Notes under the pieces: model-generated
The model's database searches: none
Seen by the model: the letters and a program-made list of their open reading frames with translations, nothing else
What the model was told of the DNA's origin: nothing
Made by a program: the position numbers and the translations under genes
NCBI GenBank assembly: GCA_024644425.1
Contig: JAHELA010000008.1
Location: forward strand, 1 to 22,975
Direction of reading: 5' to 3'
Length of the DNA stretch: 22,975 bases
Source: Nitrosomonadaceae bacterium
Lineage (GTDB): Bacteria; Pseudomonadota; Gammaproteobacteria; Burkholderiales; Nitrosomonadaceae
Shown here: piece by piece, positions 14,206-22,084 of the stretch
Layout: every line of letters starts with the position of its first letter
Numbering within the stretch: position 1 is the first letter of the stretch

Positions 14206-15266
14206 TTATGGCTGGAGGAACAGGTGGCCATGTTTTTCCAGCATTAGCGGTAGCAGATTACATGAAGGCATCGGGTTGGTGCGTGATGTGGCTAGGGACC
14301 AAAGGTAGTATGGAAGAAGTACTCGTTCCACAAAAAGGGCACAACATAGAAGTTATAAATTTTTCTGGTTTACGTGGAAAAAGTCTCATTGTCTGGCTTA
14401 CGCTCCCGCTGAGGATCTTGTTCGCATTTTGGCAAAGTACCAAGGTGCTATTTCAGGTACGTCCCGATGTAGTTTTAGGTATGGGTGGATATCCAGCGTT
14501 CCCTGGGGGGATGATGGCTTCATTACTAAATAAACCATTATTGATACACGAACAAAATTCAATACCTGGTTTAACTAATAAGATATTAGCTAAGGTTGCG
14601 GATAAAATTTTGCTGGGATTTCCTAATGCGATCATGGATAAGAAAAAAGTAATTTTTTCTGGTAATCCAGTGCGTAACGAAATTAGTCAGTTAGGTATGC
14701 CAGATAAAAGGTATGCAAAGCGAAGCGGAAAACTAAAACTTTTGATAATAGGAGGGAGCCTTGGTGCCCAGGTGCTAAATACTGTTGTACCGTTAATGTT
14801 GAAACTGATTCCAAATCATATGCGCCCATTAGTAACCCATCAGGCAGGAAGAAAACATCTAGAAACACTAAAAAGAAATTATGCCAAATCTGGAGTTGAG
14901 GGCGAGTTAGTGGTCTTTATAGAAGATATGGCAGCTCACTACGCTAATTGTGATTTGGTGATATGTCGTGCTGGAGCACTTACTATTGCTGAACTGACTG
15001 CTGCAGGCACGGCAAGTATTTTAGTGCCTTACCCCTATGCTGTGGACGATCATCAAACTAGTAATGCAAAATTCTTGAGTGACAGTGGTGCTGCACTGTT
15101 ACTGCCACAAAATGAATTAACTCCCCAAGGTTTGGCACAATTATTGATGGGGTTTACTCGCGAAAAACTATTGGAAATGGCAATGAAAGCACGCGAACTG
15201 GCAAGGCCAAATGCTACTAGATTAGTAGCAGAAGCGTGTATGGGGGTAATTAAGAATGAACGATGA
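14187..15266 (+). CDS. murG: UDP-GlcNAc:lipid I N-acetylglucosaminyltransferase MurG
   Basis: MurG adds GlcNAc to lipid I on the inner face of the cytoplasmic membrane to give lipid II. This 359-residue GT28 protein has GGTGGHVFPALAVA (10-23) for lipid I binding, GMGGYPAFPG (98-107), LIHEQNSIPGLTNK (119-132), the UDP-GlcNAc-side IIGGSLGAQ (187-195), and the C-terminal RAGALTIAEL and PYPYAVDDHQT. The start is TTG 14187: AGAGGAG lies five bases upstream, and the translation begins MPHTILIMAGGTGGH, as expected for the family. No ATG gives a better N-terminus. Transcription with ftsW and murC is likely. Confidence 0.97.
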   Translation: MPHTILIMAGGTGGHVFPALAVADYMKASGWCVMWLGTKGSMEEVLVPQKGHNIEVINFSGLRGKSLIVWLTLPLRILFAFWQSTKVLFQVRPDVVLGMGGYPAFPGGMMASLLNKPLLIHEQNSIPGLTNKILAKVADKILLGFPNAIMDKKKVIFSGNPVRNEISQLGMPDKRYAKRSGKLKLLIIGGSLGAQVLNTVVPLMLKLIPNHMRPLVTHQAGRKHLETLKRNYAKSGVEGELVVFIEDMAAHYANCDLVICRAGALTIAELTAAGTASILVPYPYAVDDHQTSNAKFLSDSGAALLLPQNELTPQGLAQLLMGFTREKLLEMAMKARELARPNATRLVAEACMGVIKNER

Positions 15267-15319
15267 AATAATTGTTTTTAAGTCGAATCAGTTAATCCCG
15301 AATTTTATGCTTATTAAAA

Positions 15320-16738
15320 ATGAAGCATAAAGTCAAACATATTCATTTTGTAGGGATTGGTGGATCTGGCATGAGCGGAATTGCTGAAGTGTTGCTAAAT
15401 CTTGGTTACCAAATAAGTGGCTCAAATTTGGCAGATAATTTTACTACACGTCGGTTAAGTGACCTGGGCGTGACTGTTCATATTGGCCACGCAGATACTC
15501 ATATTGCAACAGCAGATGCAGTAGTTATATCTAGTGCTGTAAAACCAGATAACCCAGAAGTAATTGCAGCGCGTACGCGCAATATTCCTGTGGTGCCACG
15601 CGCTATGATGCTAGCTGAGTTGTTGAGATTACGTCAAGGCATTGCTATCGCAGGAACTCATGGTAAAACTACAGCTACAAGTCTAATTGCCAGTGTATTG
15701 GCGCAAGCTGATATGGATCCTACTTTTGTTATTGGCGGAAAGTTGGAAGCAGCAGGCTCTCATGCCAAGTTAGGTAGTGGTGAGTTCATTGTTGTCGAAG
15801 CGGACGAATCTGATGCTTCTTTTCTTTATTTGCAGCCTGTATTAGCAGTGGTAACAAATATAGACGCTGATCATATGGAAACTTATGGACATGATTTTAG
15901 TAAGCTTAAGCAAGCATTCATAGATTTTGTACAGCATCTACCGTTTTACGGCATGGCAATACTATGTGTTGATGATGCTAACGTCCGAAAAATTGTTCCC
16001 TCAATTTCTAAGCCTATAACAACATATGGTTTATCAGACACAGCACAAATTAGAGCCACTGATATTAGTCATTGTAAAGGACAAATGCGTTTTACTGCTT
16101 TGATAGGAGTAAATGGTAAGACTCGCAAACTCAACATTACACTTAATTTACCGGGGTTACACAATGTACAGAATGCGCTTGCAGCAATTGCAGTGGGGAA
16201 TGAAGTAGGGGTACCCGATGCTTCCATTATAAAAGCTCTGACGGGATTCAAAGGAGTGGGGCGACGCTTTCAACGCTATGGCGAAATTAAATTAGCAAGA
16301 AATGGCAGTAAAAAGAGAGGAACTTTTACACTAATTGATGATTACGGGCATCATCCAGTAGAAATTGCTGCCACGATTGCTGCTGCACGAGGTGCTTTTC
16401 CTGAGCGTCGTTTATTAGTGGCGTTTCAGCCACACCGCTACACTCGGACTAGAGATGTATTTGAGGATTTTGTCAAGGTTTTGTCTACAACAGATGTGTT
16501 GCTGCTAACCGAAGTTTATTCTGCAGGAGAATCACCAATTGTTGCTGCTGATGGCAAATCACTCGTGCGCGCGATAAGAGTGCAAGGGAAGGTAGAGCCA
16601 ATTTTTGTTGAGGCAGTAGAAGACTTACCTGCTGTTATTTTCGACTTAGCAAAGAATGATGATGTAGTGCTAGTAATGGGGGCTGGTTCAGTGGGTAGTG
16701 TGGCACAAAATCTTGTTAGTTCTTTACATGGTTTTTAA
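15320..16738 (+). CDS. murC: UDP-MurNAc:L-alanine ligase MurC
   Basis: MurC adds L-alanine, the first stem-peptide residue, to UDP-MurNAc. The 472-residue protein has the N-terminal Rossmann loop FVGIGGSGMSGIAEVL (10-25), the ATP loop IAGTHGKTTATSL (110-122), VEADESDASFL, TNIDADHMETYG and DDYGHHPVEI. The start at ATG 15320 gives MKHKVKHIHFVGIGG, as in homologues. No good Shine-Dalgarno is visible. A 7-codon ORF (15307-15330) overlaps the start in another frame and probably has no product. It directly precedes murB, which makes its UDP-MurNAc substrate. Confidence 0.97.
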   Translation: MKHKVKHIHFVGIGGSGMSGIAEVLLNLGYQISGSNLADNFTTRRLSDLGVTVHIGHADTHIATADAVVISSAVKPDNPEVIAARTRNIPVVPRAMMLAELLRLRQGIAIAGTHGKTTATSLIASVLAQADMDPTFVIGGKLEAAGSHAKLGSGEFIVVEADESDASFLYLQPVLAVVTNIDADHMETYGHDFSKLKQAFIDFVQHLPFYGMAILCVDDANVRKIVPSISKPITTYGLSDTAQIRATDISHCKGQMRFTALIGVNGKTRKLNITLNLPGLHNVQNALAAIAVGNEVGVPDASIIKALTGFKGVGRRFQRYGEIKLARNGSKKRGTFTLIDDYGHHPVEIAATIAAARGAFPERRLLVAFQPHRYTRTRDVFEDFVKVLSTTDVLLLTEVYSAGESPIVAADGKSLVRAIRVQGKVEPIFVEAVEDLPAVIFDLAKNDDVVLVMGAGSVGSVAQNLVSSLHGF

Positions 16739-16744
16739 ACAGAT

Positions 16745-17731
16745 ATGGCAGACATAAATAATATTACTTGTACTCAATCTCTACATATCAAAGATTCACC
16801 GGATGGGGCTCCTCGTGGTGAAGTTCGTGTGAATGTATCGATGAAAAAACACACTTCCTGGCGTGTAGGAGGAAGAGTAGAGCGTATTTTTTTACCAGAT
16901 GATTTAGAAGACCTTACTAAATTTCTTCTCAGCCTACCACCGAGTGAGCAGGTATACATGGTCGGATTAGGCAGTAATCTTTTAGTACGTGATGGGGGGT
17001 TGCGTGGCACAGTAGTCTTGCTACACGCACATTTTAATAGTCTTCGATTGGAGCAGAAAAATGAAGTAGGTGGGTTAATTTATGTCGAGGCAGGCGTGTC
17101 CTGCGCTAAAGCCGCTCGATTTGCAGCAATACGGAATTTGGCAGGAGCAGAGTTTTTAGCCGGTATACCTGGAACTATCGGTGGGGCACTGGCAATGAAT
17201 GCAGGTTGTTTTGGAACAGAAACATGGGAGATTGTTGAGAGAGTACGTACTCTTGATCGCTTGGGCCATCTACATGACCGGTACTCTAAAGATTACAAAA
17301 TAAGTTATCGGCAGGTGAGTTTAAAGCCAGATATTAGAGATCAAGTTTCAATGCATTCTTTTGGTGAGGAATGGTTTGTAAGTGTGTGGTTTAGATTAAA
17401 GAAGGGTGATGATGCAATATCCAGAATGAAAATTAAGAAACTACTATCTAGACGTATTAACAGTCAACCATTGAGTACGCCAAACGCTGGTTCAGTATTT
17501 CGTAATCCGCCAGGAGATCATGCAGCACGACTAATTGAGTCATGTGGATTAAAGGGTTTTAAGATCGGCGGGGCCATGGTTTCACCAAAACATGCAAATT
17601 TTATCGTGAACACTGGTAACGCGACGGCAGCAGATATTGAAGCAGTAATAATAGAGGTAAGTAAGACAGTAAAGGAAAAAACTGGTGTTGAATTAGTTAA
17701 AGAGGTCAGAATCATAGGAGATAGCAAGTGA
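16745..17731 (+). CDS. murB: UDP-N-acetylenolpyruvoylglucosamine reductase MurB
   Basis: MurB is an FAD enzyme that uses NADPH to reduce the enolpyruvyl group, giving UDP-MurNAc. The 328 residues include HTSWRVGG (37-44), VGLGSNLLVRDGGLRG (73-88), AGIPGTIGGALAMNAGC (139-155) for FAD, and NAGSVFRNP with Ser250 as the likely proton donor. KIGGAMVSPKHANFIVN follows near the C-terminus. The sequence has the compact layout of type II MurB rather than the longer E. coli type. The N-terminal extension before HTSWRVGG is about 36 residues and includes SPDGAPRGEV, the repeat also found in the GlcF-like protein. The RGEVRVN part may be native, as RGELR-like sequences occur at this place in some betaproteobacterial MurB proteins. 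Confidence 0.96.
   Translation: MADINNITCTQSLHIKDSPDGAPRGEVRVNVSMKKHTSWRVGGRVERIFLPDDLEDLTKFLLSLPPSEQVYMVGLGSNLLVRDGGLRGTVVLLHAHFNSLRLEQKNEVGGLIYVEAGVSCAKAARFAAIRNLAGAEFLAGIPGTIGGALAMNAGCFGTETWEIVERVRTLDRLGHLHDRYSKDYKISYRQVSLKPDIRDQVSMHSFGEEWFVSVWFRLKKGDDAISRMKIKKLLSRRINSQPLSTPNAGSVFRNPPGDHAARLIESCGLKGFKIGGAMVSPKHANFIVNTGNATAADIEAVIIEVSKTVKEKTGVELVKEVRIIGDSK
16795..16824 (+). repeat. 30-bp coding repeat with palindromic ends, copy 2 (in murB)
   Basis: This copy begins TTCACC and ends GGTGAAGT, so its ends form a perfect 6-bp inverted repeat (TTCACC/GGTGAA). It matches the - strand copy at 2340-2369 at 24 of 30 bases with no gaps and encodes SPDGAPRGEV in the same frame as the first copy. It lies in the poorly conserved N-terminal extension of MurB. 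Confidence 0.4.
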
Positions 17732-17786
17732 TGGCTTATAAATTCAAACTTCCAAGTTAAGTTTTTGCTACTAGGGATACTTAACC

Positions 17787-18704
17787 ATGAGTACAAGCAA
17801 TTTTGGAAAAGTCGCTGTTCTTCTCGGAGGACGTTCCGCTGAGCGTGAAATTTCACTTCAAAGTGGTAACGCTGTCCTTAAAGCGTTACGGGACAAAGGT
17901 GTAAATGCACATCCGTTTGATCCAGGTGAACAACCAATGGAAGAAATTTTAAAGCAGAAATTTAATGTGGCATATATAGCTCTTCATGGGCGCTATGGTG
18001 AGGATGGTACTGTGCAAGGTTCACTTGAGCTAATGGGGGTACCCTATACCGGTAGTGGTGTATTAGCAAGTGCACTTGCAATTGATAAATGGCGCACTAA
18101 GTTACTATGGCAGGCAGCAGGAATTAACTCGCCGCGTTATGTGATGCTCAATGCAGATAGTGATTTTAAAGCAGTTGTAAAAGAGCTAGGTTTACCTCTG
18201 ATTGTAAAACCATCGCGTGAAGGATCTACCATAGGTTTGTATAAAGTAACAACCGCAGAGGAACTGCCAGAAGTATACCAATCAGCAGCAAAACATGATC
18301 CGATGGTGTTGGCTGAGCAATTTATAGACGGGCTGGAGTTAACCGTCGCAATTCTTGGTGATACTCCGTTACCGTTGGTGCGGATCGAAGCGGTAAATGG
18401 ATTGTATGACTATGAGGCCAAATATTTATCTAATGAAACTGGCTATTTTTGCCCAAGTGGTTTGTCTGACGAACAAGAACATACGATACAAGTACAGGCT
18501 TTACATGCACATAAAATTCTTGGGTGTGAGGGCTGGGGAAGAGTAGATGTAATACTAGATAAATCAGGAAAATCTTTTTTTCTCGAAACTAATACTTCCC
18601 CAGGCATGACTTGTCATAGTCTTGTGCCTATGGCTGCCAAAACTGCTGGAATATCATTTGAGGATCTCGTGATACGAATACTGGAGTTAGCTCATGTGGG
18701 ATAA
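17787..18704 (+). CDS. ddlB: D-alanine--D-alanine ligase DdlB
   Basis: Ddl is an ATP-grasp ligase that joins two D-alanines; MurF uses the product. The 305-residue length fits the DdlB branch usually found inside dcw clusters. Conserved parts are LLGGRSAEREISL (12-24) with Glu20 for D-Ala binding, HGRYGEDGTVQG (67-78), IVKPSREGSTIG (139-150), the omega-loop region YDYEAKY (207-213), GWGRVDV (249-255) and the Mg-binding LETNTSPGMT with Glu267 and Asn269. It starts at ATG 17787, 55 bp after murB; that gap holds an 8-codon ORF beginning on the murB stop. The end overlaps ftsQ by 11 bp. Confidence 0.96.
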   Translation: MSTSNFGKVAVLLGGRSAEREISLQSGNAVLKALRDKGVNAHPFDPGEQPMEEILKQKFNVAYIALHGRYGEDGTVQGSLELMGVPYTGSGVLASALAIDKWRTKLLWQAAGINSPRYVMLNADSDFKAVVKELGLPLIVKPSREGSTIGLYKVTTAEELPEVYQSAAKHDPMVLAEQFIDGLELTVAILGDTPLPLVRIEAVNGLYDYEAKYLSNETGYFCPSGLSDEQEHTIQVQALHAHKILGCEGWGRVDVILDKSGKSFFLETNTSPGMTCHSLVPMAAKTAGISFEDLVIRILELAHVG

Positions 18705-19437
18705 CCACAAGATGCTACATATATTAGCTAACGGGCTATTTACACTCGCTATATTTCTAGCAGCATATGCGATTAGCCCTTTAGTTGCAGAGTTGCCAAT
18801 ATTTATGTTGAAGGAAGTAAGTGTTAGCGGGATCAATAATAACGATGAGGAATATAAACAGATAGATAGCATTATACGAAAAGAAGTTACTGGGAGCTTC
18901 TTTACAGTTGATTTAGATAAGATAAGTATTGAATTTGAAAAATTACCGTGGGTGCGTACAGCAACTATTCGACGACATTGGCCTCAGGGCTTAGAAATAG
19001 TGTTGGAAGAACATGTGGCACTAGCTAGACGAAGTAATCTAGTGTTGGTGAATACTCATGGTGAAGTTTTTAATGCGGTTACCAACAAGTGGTTACCAGA
19101 ATTTACTGGCCCTATTGAGAGTTCGCAAGAAGTAGCACAACAGTATGTTGTTTTTAAAAAACTACTTAAACCACTCCAACAAAATATTATTCGGATTGAT
19201 TTTTCACCTCGCCGTGCATGGCGTATACATACAGAAAATGGAATTGTGTTGGACCTAGGTCGTGAGCAAATCGAAACCCGATTAGAGCTTTATGTGTCTG
19301 TATATTATCATTTAGTTTCACTAGTTAAAAAGAAAGTTACCCATATAGATTTGCGTTATCCAAATGGTTTCTCTGTACGCACTTTGGAAGAAAACCAACA
19401 GTATCCACATACTCAAAATTTAAAGAAAACATCATGA
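18694..19437 (+). CDS. ftsQ: Cell division protein FtsQ
   Basis: FtsQ is a bitopic inner-membrane protein that recruits FtsL and FtsB to the divisome. The 247 residues show a short cytoplasmic end, a membrane span near residues 10-30 (LANGLFTLAIFLAAYAI), then a periplasmic POTRA domain from about MLKEVSVSGIN to EIVLEEHVALAR, followed by the FtsQ beta domain ending near HIDLRYPNGFSVR. The ATG at 18694 has GGAG seven bases upstream and overlaps ddlB, which favours coupling; ATG 18712 is a weaker alternative. The protein is somewhat divergent, as FtsQ proteins usually are, but the position between ddlB and ftsA settles the identity. Confidence 0.94.
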   Translation: MWDNHKMLHILANGLFTLAIFLAAYAISPLVAELPIFMLKEVSVSGINNNDEEYKQIDSIIRKEVTGSFFTVDLDKISIEFEKLPWVRTATIRRHWPQGLEIVLEEHVALARRSNLVLVNTHGEVFNAVTNKWLPEFTGPIESSQEVAQQYVVFKKLLKPLQQNIIRIDFSPRRAWRIHTENGIVLDLGREQIETRLELYVSVYYHLVSLVKKKVTHIDLRYPNGFSVRTLEENQQYPHTQNLKKTS

Positions 19438-19458
19438 AGTTAATGGCTCATTAAATAA

Positions 19459-20697
19459 ATGAATAAAGTAAACGAAAATAAAAGCTTAGTTGCTGGTCTT
19501 GATATTGGCACCTCAAAAATTGTTGTTATCGCTGCAGAGGTTGATTCTGAGGGCGGGTATGAAATTATTGGAATGGGAAGCCATCTCTCTCGTGGTTTGA
19601 AAAAAGGTGTAGTGGTCAATATTGAAACCACAGTAGATGCAATTCAACGTGCGCTAGAGGAAGTTGAATTGATGGCAAATTGTAAAATTCGTGAGGTTTA
19701 TACAGGTGTTGCTGGAAATCATATCAAGAGTTTTAATTCACATGGAATGGTGGCTATCAAAGACAAGGAAGTATCCCAGATAGATGTAGAGCGTGTAATG
19801 GAAACCGCTAAAGCAGTGAATATACCTGCAGATCAGCAAATTCTGCACATTCTCAATCAAGAATTCATTATAGACGGCCAAGAAGATGTGCGTGAACCAA
19901 TTGGAATGAGTGGAATACGACTTGAAGTAAAAGTACATATTGTTACAGGTGCTGTATCAGCGGTACAAAATATCATGAAGTGCGTGCGTCGTTGTGGTCT
20001 GGAGGTACGTGATGTTGTACTGCAACCACTTGCATCTGCTATGGCAGTCTTGTCAGAAGACGAAAAAGATCTGGGTGTTTGCTTAGTAGATATTGGAGGT
20101 GGTACTACAGATATTGCGGTATTTGCTCATGGCGCGATCCGCCATACAGCAGTAATTCCCATCGCAGGAGATCAAATAACCAATGATATTGCAATGGCAT
20201 TACGTACACCTACAAAGGATGCAGAAGATATCAAGTGCCGCTACGGTTGTGCCTTAAGAGGGATGGCTGACCCTCAAGAAATGGTAGAAGTATCAGGTGT
20301 AGGGGATCGTGGAACACGCCAACTCTCTAGACAAACACTGGCAGAAGTAATTGAACCACGAGTGGAGGAGCTCTATTTGCTCATACAGGCTGAATTGCGA
20401 CGTAGCGGTTTTGAGGAATTACTTTCTTCTGGAATTGTTATTACAGGTGGTAGTAGTTCTTTACAAGGGATGGTGGAACTTGCTGAAGAAATATTTCATA
20501 TGCCAGTCCGAATGGGATTGCCGCTATATCGTGGCAGCTTAGCTGAGGTCGTACGTACCCCAAGATTCTCTACTGGTGTTGGTTTAATAGTTGCTGGCAT
20601 GCAACAGCTGCAGCAGCATCAACTCGCTAGGCTGCAGGGAAACTCTTTTAAACAGGTTCTTGAAAGAATGGGAAATTGGTTTCAAGGAAATTTTTAA
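19459..20697 (+). CDS. ftsA: Cell division protein FtsA
   Basis: FtsA is the actin-like ATPase that tethers FtsZ filaments to the inner membrane. The 412-residue protein has the phosphate 1 loop LDIGTSK (14-20), the 1C subdomain (about 85-165), the second phosphate loop VDIGGGTTDIAVF (210-222), and IVITGGSSSLQG near the C-terminal third. The extreme C-terminus, SFKQVLERMGNWFQGNF, looks like the conserved amphipathic membrane-targeting helix. The ATG at 19459 gives a normal N-terminus; a 6-codon ORF starts on the ftsQ stop and ends 4 bp before it. ftsZ follows after 123 bp. Confidence 0.97.
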   Translation: MNKVNENKSLVAGLDIGTSKIVVIAAEVDSEGGYEIIGMGSHLSRGLKKGVVVNIETTVDAIQRALEEVELMANCKIREVYTGVAGNHIKSFNSHGMVAIKDKEVSQIDVERVMETAKAVNIPADQQILHILNQEFIIDGQEDVREPIGMSGIRLEVKVHIVTGAVSAVQNIMKCVRRCGLEVRDVVLQPLASAMAVLSEDEKDLGVCLVDIGGGTTDIAVFAHGAIRHTAVIPIAGDQITNDIAMALRTPTKDAEDIKCRYGCALRGMADPQEMVEVSGVGDRGTRQLSRQTLAEVIEPRVEELYLLIQAELRRSGFEELLSSGIVITGGSSSLQGMVELAEEIFHMPVRMGLPLYRGSLAEVVRTPRFSTGVGLIVAGMQQLQQHQLARLQGNSFKQVLERMGNWFQGNF

Positions 20698-20704
20698 GAA
20701 TAAC

Positions 20705-20747
20705 TATAAAGAGTCTGATTTGATTTCAGCAACATGTATAGAGTCTG
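20705..20747 (+). promoter_or_regulatory. Direct repeat upstream of ftsZ, possible control site
   Basis: AGAGTCTG occurs at 20710-20717 and 20740-20747, within the longer near-repeats TATAAAGAGTCTG and TATAGAGTCTG. The copies are exactly 30 bp apart, close to three helical turns. They lie in the 123-bp ftsA-ftsZ gap, the longest between annotated genes within the cluster if the small ORF before ftsL is counted. I could not place a convincing -35/-10 pair here. Confidence 0.35.
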
Positions 20748-20807
20748 GCTAGATATATTTTTTAGGAGTTGATTGTAGGATAAAAAAATTATTAGTTAAA
20801 TTTATAA

Positions 20808-20813
20808 AAGGAG
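20808..20813 (+). promoter_or_regulatory. Strong Shine-Dalgarno of ftsZ
   Basis: AAGGAG ends seven bases before the ftsZ ATG, a near-optimal site. It fits the high translation expected of FtsZ, the most abundant divisome protein. Confidence 0.75.
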
Positions 20814-20820
20814 AAGAGTT

Positions 20821-21987
20821 ATGTTCGAAATCATGGATGCAGAAGACCAGGAGGCTGTTATAAAAGTAATTGGTATTGGTGGTTGTGGTGGAAATGCAGT
20901 AGACCACATGATTCAGAATGGAGTACAAGGTGTTGAATTTATTTGTGCTAATACTGATGCGCAGGCGTTAAAACGTAACAAAGCACGCATACTATTGCAA
21001 TTAGGATCTGCTATTACTAAGGGACTGGGAGCGGGAGCAAATCCTGAAATTGGTCGCGAGGCTGCATTAGAAGATCGTGACCGTATTGCTGAGTTAATTG
21101 CAGGCGCAGACATGTTATTTATTACTGCCGGTATGGGGGGAGGAACTGGCACAGGTGCTGCGCCAGTGGTAGCTCAGATAGCAAAGGAAATGGATATTCT
21201 AACCGTGGCAGTTGTGACAAAACCGTTTGCATTTGAAGGTAGGCGTTTAAAATCAGCAGAGTCTGGAATGGAAGCTTTGTCAGAGCATGTTGATTCGTTA
21301 ATTGTTATTCCAAATGATAAGCTAATGTTAGTTTTGGGTGACGATGTTAGTATGCTAGATGCTTTTAAAGCAGCAAATAATGTGCTCTATGGTGCGGTCG
21401 CAGGAATTGCAGAGGTAATCAATTGTCCGGGCCTTGTGAATGTAGATTTCGCTGATGTGAAGACTGTAATGTCGGAAATGGGTATGGCTATGATGGGTTC
21501 TGCATTTTCTACAGGAGTTGATCGAGCAAGGCTATCAGCAGAGCAAGCTGTTGCAAGTCCACTACTTGAGGATGTAAATCTCTCAGGTGCGCGTGGTGTA
21601 TTGGTAAACATTACTGCAAGTTCTGGGTTAAAGATGCGTGAAGTCCACGAGGTTATGAGTACAATTAAAGATTTTATCGCCGAAGATGCGACCGTAATTA
21701 TTGGTACCGTTATCGAAGAAAACATGCAAAATGATTTACGTGTTACGGTAGTAGCAACTGGACTAGGTGGTTTATTAAATAGCGATCAACAACCTCGGCC
21801 ACTAAGTGTTATTCATACCCGTACTGGAACTGATGATGCTAGTTCAGAGGATACGGTGAACTGGAGGGAACTCGAGATTCCTGCTGTTAGTCGAACAAAT
21901 AGACGTGATGCAACGGTGGAGGCAATGAAACAATCTGGTGTAGAGGCATTAGACATACCAGCCTTCTTAAGGAAACAAGCCGACTAA
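20821..21987 (+). CDS. ftsZ: Cell division GTPase FtsZ
   Basis: FtsZ is the tubulin homologue that forms the division ring. The 388 residues include the GTP-binding start IKVIGIGGCGGNAV (14-27), NTDAQAL (44-50), the tubulin signature GGGTGTG (106-112), and the catalytic synergy-loop region ADVKTVMSEMG. The C-terminal peptide LDIPAFLRKQ binds FtsA and ZipA. A short variable linker precedes it. The gene has its own strong ribosome binding site and is the last gene of the cluster. No lpxC follows; instead serS converges on it after 97 bp. Confidence 0.98.
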   Translation: MFEIMDAEDQEAVIKVIGIGGCGGNAVDHMIQNGVQGVEFICANTDAQALKRNKARILLQLGSAITKGLGAGANPEIGREAALEDRDRIAELIAGADMLFITAGMGGGTGTGAAPVVAQIAKEMDILTVAVVTKPFAFEGRRLKSAESGMEALSEHVDSLIVIPNDKLMLVLGDDVSMLDAFKAANNVLYGAVAGIAEVINCPGLVNVDFADVKTVMSEMGMAMMGSAFSTGVDRARLSAEQAVASPLLEDVNLSGARGVLVNITASSGLKMREVHEVMSTIKDFIAEDATVIIGTVIEENMQNDLRVTVVATGLGGLLNSDQQPRPLSVIHTRTGTDDASSEDTVNWRELEIPAVSRTNRRDATVEAMKQSGVEALDIPAFLRKQAD

Positions 21988-22034
21988 GAGTGTCTAAGTT
22001 ATTAATATTATAAATTTTAGAAAATGTGTAGGAC

Positions 22035-22049
22035 AGTTCTTATAGAACT
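22035..22049. terminator. Small hairpin between convergent ftsZ and serS
   Basis: AGTTCT (22035-22040) and AGAACT (22044-22049) form a 6-bp stem with a 3-base loop. It sits between the two stop codons, where a bidirectional terminator is expected. No T-run follows immediately on either strand, so support is weak. Confidence 0.25.
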
Positions 22050-22084
22050 TAAAAATTAAATATTTTAGATTAGTCGGTATAACT

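Noticed and set aside
15307..15330. 7-codon ORF overlapping the murC start
   Set aside because: It has no Shine-Dalgarno and is too short to distinguish from chance; noted only in the murC entry.
17746..17764. AAACTT/AAGTTT hairpin between murB and ddlB as an attenuator
   Set aside because: The stem is short, AT-only apart from one pair, and followed by only two more T residues; too weak to call.
21980..22077. 8-bp inverted repeat CCGACTAA (21980-21987) and TTAGTCGG (22070-22077)
   Set aside because: The arms are 82 bp apart, one includes the end of ftsZ, and a chance match of this length in such a spacer is not rare.
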